Numbered from the stretch's first letter, positions 1 through 5,288 are shown. The stretch is DNA of 5,288 bases from Candidatus Geothermarchaeota archaeon (GCA_015522055.1 WAMZ01000025.1:1-5288); one strand, 5' to 3'. The notes: generated by a model not told the origin, from the letters alone. Program-made: numbers and translations.

Positions 1-19
1 ATTGTTCATCTGTATATAG

Positions 20-45
20 GTATGTATTTATACATATGTACATAC
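20..45. promoter_or_regulatory. Palindromic promoter/operator region of the broken vapB gene
   Basis: Seen: a 7-bp inverted repeat (GTATGTA at 20-26, TACATAC at 39-45) encloses a perfect 10-bp palindrome, TACATATGTA, at 31-40. A TATA-like stretch, TTTATA, lies at 27-32, about 38 bp before the ATG at 68. That would give a transcript with a leader of roughly 10-15 nt. A GAAGGA at 59-64 could serve as ribosome-binding site. Known: ribbon-helix-helix antitoxins usually bind palindromes in their own promoter and repress it. Inferred: this is the old autoregulatory operator. AT-rich DNA makes short palindromes fairly common, so confidence is limited. Confidence 0.4.
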
Positions 46-67
46 AATATTCTCCAATGAAGGAATT

Positions 68-358
68 ATGAGCCCCAGCTTCACGATTAGACTTCCAGCC
101 GATCTCCTATAAGCCATGAGAAGACATAAAGAGATTAACTGGAGCCAGGTGATAAGAGATTTCCTATACGAATACATTAAAAGAATTGAGGAAATGAATA
201 GGATGGAGATGTCTAAAGAAATACTAAATAAGTTATTGGGTTTAGGAGTTAAACCCGATGATTTGACACCCTATGACTATGAGAAAGAAATTATGATATA
301 CAATAGGATGGCTGAGAAGAAGTGGAAGAGACTAAGTTATATGACACAGCCGCAGTAA
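68..358 (+). pseudogene. vapB: VapB-type ribbon-helix-helix antitoxin, interrupted by an in-frame TAA at codon 15
   Basis: Read from the ATG at 68, the frame gives MSPSFTIRLPADLL, then TAA at 110-112, then continues open through the ATG at 116 to the stop at 356-358 (about 95 residues plus the stop, a normal VapB length). The start has the pattern of the DNA-binding beta strand of ribbon-helix-helix antitoxins (SFTIRLP). After the stop, EINWSQVIRDFLYEYI fits the first helix and the start of the second. The INWS.VIR motif is typical of Thermoproteota VapB proteins. The C-terminal part would bind the toxin. An 80-residue product could restart at 116, but there is no ribosome-binding site there and it would lack the DNA-contacting strand. 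TAA is not a selenocysteine or pyrrolysine codon. Codon 15 was probably Lys, Glu or Gln, one substitution away. The downstream toxin is also broken, which supports a real pseudogene over a sequencing error. Confidence 0.72.
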
Positions 359-479
359 TTAAGCTAACCGCTAAAGAAAGGGTTTACCTAGTTATTTATC
401 GATTTATACAGTAATAGAATATCCTCCTAGATTACTTATAAAATACCTAGATATAATATCCGCTAAAAGAAGATTTTGA
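322..479 (+). pseudogene. vapC: Truncated, frameshifted remnant of a VapC PIN-domain toxin
   Basis: In a different frame from vapB and overlapping its last 37 bp, a GTG at 322 opens EETKLYDTAAVIKL. This resembles the first strand of PIN-domain ribonucleases, where the Asp of the (Y/L)DT(S/A) motif is catalytic. The frame goes on to KERVYL and stops at 412-414. A second frame, from about 399, gives SIYTVIEYPP and then ends at 477-479. The (T)(V/L)IEYP motif with its acidic residue is typical of archaeal VapC. The two pieces join in register if about 8 nt (391-398, GTTATTTA) are treated as an insertion, or if one base has been lost nearby. The Asp-to-Glu spacing of about 22-26 residues is then normal for the family. 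The C-terminal half, with the remaining catalytic acids, is absent and is replaced by AT-rich non-coding DNA. The assignment rests on short motifs plus position directly after vapB. Confidence 0.5.
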
Positions 480-626
480 TTAGTATGACATAATAAATAT
501 ATATTTAATAATATTTAAAAAATTTTTTACAATATCTTAGTAGAAAATATTCATTAATGTATCTTTATTTATAAATATGTAATACAATTTAATAAATTGA
601 TTATCAAATTTTTCTGGTGTAACTTT
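480..626 (+). promoter_or_regulatory. AT-rich spacer with the promoter of the surface protein gene
   Basis: No gene is visible here. A TATA box, TTTATAAA, lies at 568-575 inside the palindrome ATTTATAAAT (567-576). With the usual archaeal spacing of about 26 bp, transcription would begin near 598. That leaves a leader of roughly 30 nt which contains GGTG (616-619), 7 nt before the ATG at 627. The spacer also contains the perfect palindrome TAAAAAATTTTTTA (516-529), which may be a bent or easily melted tract or a terminator of upstream transcription. Confidence 0.5.
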
Positions 627-2837
627 ATGAAGAGACTCTTCCTCGTCTCCATAGCCCTACTACTCATAATGACATTGCCGATGGCTGTCCACACCTTAAT
701 CGCCGATGAGACGATAACTGATTGGTTACCACCATTGGAAATAGATTGGAGTGGTGAGTTGTTAAACGCATCAGGAAATAACATTGCTCCACCAATACCC
801 AACATCTACAATGTATTATGGAGCGTAGGCGGACCTCCCCCTGCACTAGGATTTACAATCTCTACAGAGAGATTCTACTCCGGATACCCGTTACCCCCAA
901 TTATAGTAGGCGATACAGTTATTGTTATGGATGCAGAGTATATAGCTACACTAGACTTATATACTGGGTCTCTAAAATGGGGGTTAGCGGTTTATAGTGA
1001 CACGCCCGACCTATGGTATGCGATCTATGCTCTAGGGCTTGGTGAATTCATAGTAAGCGCAGCTGCCGATAATACTAGTTTATATATTGCCACCACCGGC
1101 GGATACATACTAGCACTCGATATTGAGAATGGCGGCGTTAGATGGATTAGCCGGCTCGAAGCCGATTCAACCTACTCAAACGTTGCTGTAGACAATGGTC
1201 TAATAGTTGTTGGAACCTTATTTTATAACCACACCGTATATGGATTAAGTACATCAACTGGAGAGATACTATGGTCAAGAGTTTTAGATACTGAATACAA
1301 TATCCAAGGAGTTTCAATACATGGAGACTATGTATACGTAACAGTCGCATCAGACCTATATACATTAGATAGATACGATGGGTCAATTATATCCAGATCG
1401 ACCCCGGACCAGTCAAGTTTAAGTATCCCAGTATACAATAACGGATACATCTATCTCACCACTGGAGTAGGGAATCTAGTTATAGTCGACCCATTAACCG
1501 GCGAAATAGTCCTAAAGAAAAATGTGGCATGTAGCGATAGGATACCCCCAATCATATACCAAGATAAGGTATTGATAGTTGGTGCATTAGGAGAAATCAA
1601 GGCGATTATGGCGCTCAATAAGGATACGCTCGAGGAGATTTGGAGCTATGGAGACCCCGAAGTAGCATGGTATTACTCAACTGCAATGGTTACACAGGGT
1701 ACCATGCCAAAGTTAGTTGTAGCAGGCGAGGGCCCAGGATATGCAGAGAGCATACTCCAAGCGATATACATAGATGATGGAAGCCTAGCATGGAAACAAT
1801 ACTTCGGCGCAAACTATACAAGACTTACAATAAGTGCCTCAAGAGGCAAGTTAATAGTGGCATATATAGGTGAAGATAGATTCACAGGTGGGGTTATATG
1901 CATAGGCGAGGAAGAGCCTCCAGTCATAAACTCAATTTCCCATGAACCACAGGAGCCTGGAAGCCTCCACAACGTAAAGGTAGTTTTGAATGCTTATGAC
2001 GATAAATCCGGCATCTACAGAGCTGTATTATCATTCAGTACAGACCTAATGTCATGGGGCCACATATATATGGATCCATCCGATGGCAACTATATAGCAT
2101 ACATACCAAGGTTCCCTAACGGCACAACCATCTTCTATAAAGTTACTGTCATCGATAATGTAGGGAACTGGATAGAGTCAAGCACCTATAGCTATACAGT
2201 GATAGATAGACCCCCAAAAGTAACTATTGATAGCCCATCTAATGGAAGCACATTTGATACATTTAAAATTAGAATAACATGGAGTGTTGAAAAAGGCACA
2301 TATAAAATAGTAAGCACCCGGATAAGGCTAGATAATCTCGACTGGATAGATGTCACGGGTATGGATAGCTATACATATGAAGACATAGGCAGCGGGGATC
2401 ACACAGTAACTATAGAAGTAACTGACGAAGCCGGATACAGCGCTGTCTCCAGAGTCTCATTCACAGTTATACCTACCCCACCAACCATAACCATATTGGG
2501 ACCCAGAAACGGAACGGTTATCCAGAATAATACCGTTGTTCTGACATGGCGTGTTACCAAGGGAAGCCTAGACATTAAGTATGTGAGACTAAAAATTGGT
2601 AAAGGAAGCTGGATAGATGTAACTGGCCGCAACAGCTACACCATGAAAATCGATGAAGAAGGGGAATACTCGGTATACATAGAAGTATCAGATATAGATG
2701 GAAATACAGACACAGCATCCATACGCTTCACGGTTAAGCCCCCATCTCCAGCTATCAGCCCAATTATAATAGCTGGCATCGCTATATCAGCTATAGCAGT
2801 CGTTGCAGCAGCAATCCTGTACCTAAGACGTAGCTAG
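627..2837 (+). CDS. Secreted, membrane-anchored PQQ-type beta-propeller protein with three Ig-like domains
   Basis: The protein has 736 residues if started at ATG 627, chosen because GGTG precedes it by 7 nt and a signal peptide follows at once (Lys-Arg, then a hydrophobic core, residues 4-20, cleavage perhaps at 20-26). A TTG at 597 would add ten residues and spoil the signal peptide. Residues about 85-428 form a beta-propeller of PQQ-like repeats of the type V..D...Y....G.I.ALD..TG...W: examples are IATLDLYTGSLKW, ILALDIENGGVRW and IVDPLTGEIVLKK. Residues about 431-528, 529-617 and 618-705 are Ig-like/FN3-like domains, each opening with PP. Residues 710-733 form a transmembrane helix followed by RRS, so the bulk should face outward with a short cytoplasmic tail. 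About eight N-x-S/T sequons suggest glycosylation. The propeller need not bind PQQ; no dehydrogenase active site was recognised. Likely role: adhesion, ligand or polymer binding at the cell surface. Its specific partner is unknown. Confidence 0.9.
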   Translation: MKRLFLVSIALLLIMTLPMAVHTLIADETITDWLPPLEIDWSGELLNASGNNIAPPIPNIYNVLWSVGGPPPALGFTISTERFYSGYPLPPIIVGDTVIVMDAEYIATLDLYTGSLKWGLAVYSDTPDLWYAIYALGLGEFIVSAAADNTSLYIATTGGYILALDIENGGVRWISRLEADSTYSNVAVDNGLIVVGTLFYNHTVYGLSTSTGEILWSRVLDTEYNIQGVSIHGDYVYVTVASDLYTLDRYDGSIISRSTPDQSSLSIPVYNNGYIYLTTGVGNLVIVDPLTGEIVLKKNVACSDRIPPIIYQDKVLIVGALGEIKAIMALNKDTLEEIWSYGDPEVAWYYSTAMVTQGTMPKLVVAGEGPGYAESILQAIYIDDGSLAWKQYFGANYTRLTISASRGKLIVAYIGEDRFTGGVICIGEEEPPVINSISHEPQEPGSLHNVKVVLNAYDDKSGIYRAVLSFSTDLMSWGHIYMDPSDGNYIAYIPRFPNGTTIFYKVTVIDNVGNWIESSTYSYTVIDRPPKVTIDSPSNGSTFDTFKIRITWSVEKGTYKIVSTRIRLDNLDWIDVTGMDSYTYEDIGSGDHTVTIEVTDEAGYSAVSRVSFTVIPTPPTITILGPRNGTVIQNNTVVLTWRVTKGSLDIKYVRLKIGKGSWIDVTGRNSYTMKIDEEGEYSVYIEVSDIDGNTDTASIRFTVKPPSPAISPIIIAGIAISAIAVVAAAILYLRRS
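2211..2740 (+). repeat. Tandem Ig-like domain repeat inside the surface protein gene
   Basis: Two neighbouring domains of about 89 residues (protein residues 529-617 and 618-705) share a layout: PP..TI..P.NG near the start, a T-W pair (ITWSV / LTWRV), WIDVTG..SYT in the middle, and V.IEV.D..G near the end. The 12 bases CTGGATAGATGT are identical at 2342-2353 and 2609-2620, exactly 267 bp (89 codons) apart. The domains are otherwise diverged, so this is an old duplication rather than a recent one. Confidence 0.7.
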
Positions 2838-2850
2838 TATGGAATTCTAC

Positions 2851-2858
2851 TTTTTTTT
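2851..2858 (+). terminator. Oligo-T terminator of the surface protein gene
   Basis: A run of eight T residues begins 14 bp after the stop codon, in the 43-bp gap between two convergent genes. Archaeal transcription commonly ends at such U-rich stretches without needing a hairpin. No equivalent T run is seen on the opposite strand for the convergent gene. Confidence 0.6.
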
Positions 2859-2880
2859 ATCATTATAATATTTCTTCTAG

Positions 2881-3711
2881 TCACCCACGCCTAATCAACC
2901 TATAAGTATAATATTTATAGCTGGGGTCGTTGGCCTTATAAAATAGGATGGCCCTCTTATCCCCCGAGCGCCCAAGAACCCTAATCACACTCATATATTT
3001 ACCGCCTAAATCTATGACAGTCTCCCAAGCCTTCCTCAAAACACCTGATCCGATTCTTCGCCGCCAAAGATCCCGAACTACATGAACCCCGAAATCAATA
3101 TTCATGGTAAATTTATTTAGGTAGGCGGAGGCCACAGCCTCATCATCCAATAAAGCCAGTATAATGGTATGCCTCTCGGGGTCGGGTGGTATAAAGAACC
3201 CCCAACTCCGCCTCTGAATCCTCCTAGCGGCCTCAACCACATCTTCATCGAAATCCTCCATAACCTTATAATCCACTTCACGGTTGGGCTCCAGAAAGTT
3301 GGATTCAGCATCCCAGAAAAACAGTATAGACCTCCTCCGAACAATGAAATCATCGTAACCCACAAGATACTCATCCCTAACAATCAAGAACAACTCTTTC
3401 ACACCACTAGGTATCTCTAAGGAAGACTTATCGAGAGTGAGGTCCTCACACAAAACTAGATACCGATCAACCACCTTCCTCCTATACAAAACCCGTAACC
3501 TAAAGAGCTTAGCACCATCCTCGACACCTACTATATTCCATTCGATAAGTGGTTTTGCCCAGAAAACCCTGGTAAACGCTATACCAGTAAACCAGTCCTT
3601 AAACCTAGCCTCTGGCACAGGGCCGATCAAAATACCACCCACTAAAATATTATGATGATAGCGTGAAAACATTAATCGAAGGCAGTTGTCTGGATATTCG
3701 ATAATAAACAT
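2881..3711 (-). CDS. GNAT-family acetyltransferase-like protein with an unassigned N-terminal half
   Basis: The protein has 276 residues. The C-terminal part (about 147-272) has GNAT features. FGVHVVRDLWRRRIGSGVLR (207-226) contains the acetyl-CoA pyrophosphate loop R-x-x-G-x-G (Arg218, Gly221, Gly223) after a beta strand, followed by a helix. ILFYKANDPSYKYYTYRL (255-272) matches the closing strand-helix region, where FY.ANGF..Y is common. The protein should therefore move an acetyl group from acetyl-CoA to an amine; the acceptor cannot be inferred. Residues 1-145 form a strand-rich region (GGILIGPVPEA, LFLIVRDEYLVGYDDFIVRR) that I do not recognise. It could be a degenerate second GNAT domain or a substrate-recognition module. 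The start at 3711 is the first in-frame ATG; Met14 is a weaker alternative. The gene converges on the surface protein gene and diverges from the MNT-HEPN operon with only 32 bp between starts. Cytoplasmic: no signal or membrane segment. Confidence 0.8.
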   Translation of the reverse strand: MFIIEYPDNCLRLMFSRYHHNILVGGILIGPVPEARFKDWFTGIAFTRVFWAKPLIEWNIVGVEDGAKLFRLRVLYRRKVVDRYLVLCEDLTLDKSSLEIPSGVKELFLIVRDEYLVGYDDFIVRRRSILFFWDAESNFLEPNREVDYKVMEDFDEDVVEAARRIQRRSWGFFIPPDPERHTIILALLDDEAVASAYLNKFTMNIDFGVHVVRDLWRRRIGSGVLRKAWETVIDLGGKYMSVIRVLGRSGDKRAILFYKANDPSYKYYTYRLIRRG

Positions 3712-3743
3712 TTGTTATTTATTAATGTTAATTATTCGTTAAT
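3712..3743. promoter_or_regulatory. Shared 32-bp divergent promoter region
   Basis: Only 32 bp separate the ATG of the GNAT gene (minus) from the ATG of the MNT gene (plus). For the plus gene, TTATTTAT at 3715-3722 sits about 26 bp before the ATG, so the transcript would be leaderless. No Shine-Dalgarno site is visible before either start. For the minus gene, an AT-rich box near 3737-3745 lies at a similar distance and would also give a leaderless transcript. TTAAT occurs three times (3722, 3728, 3739). The two promoters must overlap physically, so one DNA-binding protein could control both genes. Confidence 0.5.
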
Positions 3744-4478
3744 ATGTGGATACAAAGATGGCTCGGTAAAATATATTCCAGCCTATACTATAGCTTCGAG
3801 TTAGATACATTTACGTTTGAGGATGCGGAAAAAGAAATAAAAATAGATAGAGGGAAGTTGAATATAGCTTTCTCATATCTGCACAAGGCAGGCTGCCTAC
3901 CCATATTTAAAAGGAGCAGGCCTAGGATATATAGGCTGATGGACCCTAATAATTACCTATTAATCTCTTCGGGCAAAGTAAATTTAATTAGGATCAAGCA
4001 AGAGAGGTATCTAAACCTTATATACAGTTTCTTTAGACAGATTAGGAAATTATATAATTTGAAGTCGTATGCTGTGTACGGCTCAGTGGCCCGTGGAGAA
4101 GCTAGAGAAAATAGTGATGTAGATATACTCATTATATCGAACGACTTCTCCGGGAGTCTATCCAGTAGATTAGACGAATTATATGAATGTATAAAGAGTG
4201 TAGGAGAAGAATTGAGGTGGTTGAGTGACAAGGGTATCTACACCAATCTAAGCATATATCCACTTACTGAAGATGAGGCAGATAAGATTCCAATATTATT
4301 TATCGACATTGCCCATGAAGCGAAAATTGTCTATGATGATGGATATCTAGATAGGTTGCTGAATAGGATAAGGGGTAGACTGGCTATACTCGGGGCAGAG
4401 AGAGTTAAGATGAGTAACGGGAGGTGGTACTGGGTTCTCAAGAAGGATATCAAGCCATATGAGGTCATCGATATATGA
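3744..4478 (+). CDS. Winged-helix/minimal nucleotidyltransferase (MNT) protein, antitoxin-like partner of the HEPN protein
   Basis: The protein has 244 residues. Residues about 7-67 resemble a winged helix-turn-helix (FTFEDAEKEI..DRGKLNIAFSYLHKAGCL, then a wing ending PRIYRLMDP). Residues about 100-190 are a pol-beta-type nucleotidyltransferase. GSVARGEARENSDVDILI (113-130) is the full GSx10DxD signature, with Asp125 and Asp127 as metal ligands. The usual third acidic residue on the next strand is not evident (YTNLSIYPL, 166-174). The C-terminus (RLAILGAERV...WYWVLKKD..PYEVIDI) follows a pattern I know from archaeal proteins of this type. Known: MNT proteins paired with HEPN toxins neutralise them, in characterised cases by adding AMP to a tyrosine. 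Inferred: the winged helix could bind the operon's own promoter. It overlaps the HEPN gene by ATGA, so the two are co-translated. The ATG at 3744 is chosen because it is the first ATG of the frame and a TATA box lies about 26 bp upstream. Confidence 0.88.
   Translation: MWIQRWLGKIYSSLYYSFELDTFTFEDAEKEIKIDRGKLNIAFSYLHKAGCLPIFKRSRPRIYRLMDPNNYLLISSGKVNLIRIKQERYLNLIYSFFRQIRKLYNLKSYAVYGSVARGEARENSDVDILIISNDFSGSLSSRLDELYECIKSVGEELRWLSDKGIYTNLSIYPLTEDEADKIPILFIDIAHEAKIVYDDGYLDRLLNRIRGRLAILGAERVKMSNGRWYWVLKKDIKPYEVIDI
4461..4469 (+). promoter_or_regulatory. Ribosome-binding site of the HEPN gene
   Basis: GAGGTCATC matches eight of nine bases of GAGGTGATC, the archaeal 16S-complementary sequence, and ends 5 nt before the ATG at 4475. 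It lies inside the end of the MNT gene and supports the ATGA-overlap start. It contrasts with the first gene of the operon, which has no such site. Confidence 0.65.
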
Positions 4479-4918
4479 AGCTAATCAGACTTGCAAAATC
4501 ATATATGAAGCAGGCTGAATTCAGGCTCAGGGACGCGATACGTGCCTATAGACATAAGAATTATCCCTATACACTTAGACTCTCCCAAGAGGTGGTCGAG
4601 CTAAGTCTAAAGGCATCACTAAGGTTAGTTGGAATCGAGTATCCCAAGATACATGATGTCTCTGACATATTAATAAGGTTCAGGGAGAGATTCCCTGAAT
4701 GGTTCAGGAGCGAAGTAGATTATCTCGCAGAGACCTCGAGAAAACTAGCATTGAAAAGGGAATTGAGTTTTTGTGGTGGTGAAGACTTCTTATTGACGCC
4801 AGAAGACCTAGTATCTCGGGAGGATGCACACGATGGTCTTGAGAGGGCCCGGAGAACCTTCAAAATATGCAAGAAACTACTGGACGAATATATTCAAAAG
4901 GCGTCAGGAACCCAATGA
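4475..4918 (+). CDS. HEPN-domain protein paired with the upstream MNT gene
   Basis: The protein has 147 residues, mostly helical. AKSYMKQAEFRLRDAIRAYRHKNYPYTLRLSQEVVELSLKASLRLVGIEYPKIHDV fits the first helices of archaeal HEPN proteins (pattern: A...A..A...g.Y..a....Q..EL.lKA.L...G..yP..H). The C-terminal EDLVSREDAHDGLERARR matches the closing helix region (S.EDA..a...A). Characterised HEPN toxins carry an Rx4-6H RNase motif. Here no R is followed by H at that spacing: the nearest pairs are Arg23-His27 and Arg115-His119, each with three residues between. The gene overlaps the MNT gene by 4 bp and has a strong ribosome-binding site at 4461-4469. Likely role: the protein that the MNT modifies or binds, either a weakened or unusual RNase toxin or a non-catalytic HEPN scaffold. 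Cytoplasmic. Confidence 0.85.
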   Translation: MKLIRLAKSYMKQAEFRLRDAIRAYRHKNYPYTLRLSQEVVELSLKASLRLVGIEYPKIHDVSDILIRFRERFPEWFRSEVDYLAETSRKLALKRELSFCGGEDFLLTPEDLVSREDAHDGLERARRTFKICKKLLDEYIQKASGTQ

Positions 4919-5029
4919 GATATGTATAATGGACGCCTTAGATAACCCGGTAGAAATAGTTACAGTATGGATTGATATACAAGCAGTAAATCATTATTAT
5001 TAATTAATCAGGCTATAGTGGGTGTCTAT
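4919..5029 (+). promoter_or_regulatory. Intergenic spacer with promoter and ribosome-binding site of the next gene
   Basis: The spacer has no convincing terminator for the HEPN gene. An AT-rich box, ATTATTATTAATTAAT, at 4993-5008 lies 22-37 bp before the ATG at 5030 and is the best TATA candidate. GGGTG at 5020-5024 is 5 nt before that ATG and fits an archaeal ribosome-binding site. If the first half of the AT-rich box is the TATA element, transcription would start near 5020 and include the site. A separate promoter suggests that the next gene is not strictly part of the MNT-HEPN operon. Confidence 0.45.
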
Positions 5030-5288
5030 ATGGAGTTATTTGAGGAGCTAAATGAGGAGATTAAAACTGTATATGGCATCGACATCATATCGATCATTGA
5101 CCAAGCCCTTGAGGAATTGAAGAATACCATCCATATATATGCAGAAAACATTGCTAGTGAGGAGGGCATCGAGAGACTCTCCGAAACTGTTCCAGAACAT
5201 GCATCCATAATTTCATCCTCGATAATGATGGGATTAATGAACTTGGCACTCTTGAGAAGCAGGAAGGAGTATGAGGACATAATTAGGG
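5030..5288 (+). CDS. Hypothetical acidic, helical protein (5' end only; runs off the window)
   Basis: The frame is open from ATG 5030 to the window end, 86 codons without a stop, preceded by GGGTG at a good distance. The protein begins MELFEELNEEIKTVYGIDII and is rich in Glu, Ile and Leu, with helix-like spacing of hydrophobic residues. It has no signal peptide and no motif that I recognise. The stretch IISSSIMMGLMNLALLRSRKEYEDII (about residues 60-85) could be an amphipathic or buried helix. It lies downstream of the MNT-HEPN operon on the same strand after 111 bp. The function is unknown, and only the N-terminal part is visible. Confidence 0.75.
   Translation, partial: MELFEELNEEIKTVYGIDIISIIDQALEELKNTIHIYAENIASEEGIERLSETVPEHASIISSSIMMGLMNLALLRSRKEYEDIIR

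Noticed and set aside
57..71. Four-codon leader cistron ATG AAG GAA TTA TGA overlapping the vapB start
   Set aside because: Too short to support; the ATGA overlap is likely chance in AT-rich DNA.
421..428. GGAGGAT on the minus strand that looks like a ribosome-binding site
   Set aside because: No start codon follows at a usable distance and the minus-strand frame closes at once. The plus-strand reading (EYPP of the vapC remnant) explains the bases better.
597..626. TTG start extending the surface protein by ten residues
   Set aside because: It has no ribosome-binding site, lies at the predicted transcription start, and would put a Trp/Cys/Phe-rich stretch before an otherwise normal signal peptide.
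569..2632. Several minus-strand open frames of 60-79 codons opposite the surface protein gene
   Set aside because: They lie fully inside or across the start of a well-supported gene, and their residue composition is unlike a real protein.
3117..3655. Open frames on both strands inside the GNAT gene
   Set aside because: Compositional shadows of the 276-residue gene; no plausible starts or protein features.
4929..5003. 24-codon open frame between the HEPN gene and the last gene
   Set aside because: No ribosome-binding site, no recognisable motif, and it ends in the promoter-like AT tract of the next gene.
5026..5280. 84-codon minus-strand open frame at the right edge
   Set aside because: The plus-strand frame has a ribosome-binding site and promoter; the minus frame is rich in Ser/Met/Phe, as expected for the antisense of a Glu/Ile-rich gene.

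Overview
The window looks like chromosomal DNA from a hyperthermophilic archaeon of the phylum Thermoproteota (Crenarchaeota). The evidence is AT-rich intergenic DNA with archaeal TATA boxes, short or absent leaders, GGTG/GAGGT ribosome-binding sites, heavy use of AGA/AGG, ATA and CTA codons, and gene families typical of that group (VapBC, winged-helix MNT plus HEPN pairs, PQQ-propeller surface proteins). The genus cannot be read from the sequence.

Layout from left to right. (1) Positions 1-480 hold what looks like a dead vapBC toxin-antitoxin locus. A ribbon-helix-helix antitoxin starting at 68 has an in-frame TAA at codon 15 and then stays open to 358. Overlapping its 3' end is a short, frameshifted and truncated remnant of a PIN-domain toxin (322-479). 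A palindromic promoter lies just upstream. (2) An AT-rich spacer carries the promoter of a 736-residue secreted, membrane-anchored protein (627-2837), made of a PQQ-type beta-propeller, three Ig-like domains and a C-terminal transmembrane anchor. It is followed by a T8 terminator. (3) On the minus strand, convergent with the surface protein, lies a GNAT-type acetyltransferase with an unassigned N-terminal half (2881-3711). (4) Only 32 bp from the GNAT start, and divergent from it, begins a two-gene operon: a winged-helix/minimal nucleotidyltransferase (3744-4478) and a HEPN protein (4475-4918), joined by an ATGA overlap. (5) After a 111-bp spacer, a new gene of unknown function starts at 5030 and runs off the right edge.

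The MNT-HEPN pair resembles the HepT/MntA toxin-antitoxin class, in which the nucleotidyltransferase neutralises the HEPN RNase. Here the MNT keeps its GSx10DxD motif but the HEPN protein lacks a canonical Rx4-6H RNase motif, so a role other than a classical RNase toxin is possible. The divergent GNAT gene shares its promoter region and may be co-regulated. No tRNA, rRNA, CRISPR array or insertion sequence was seen.
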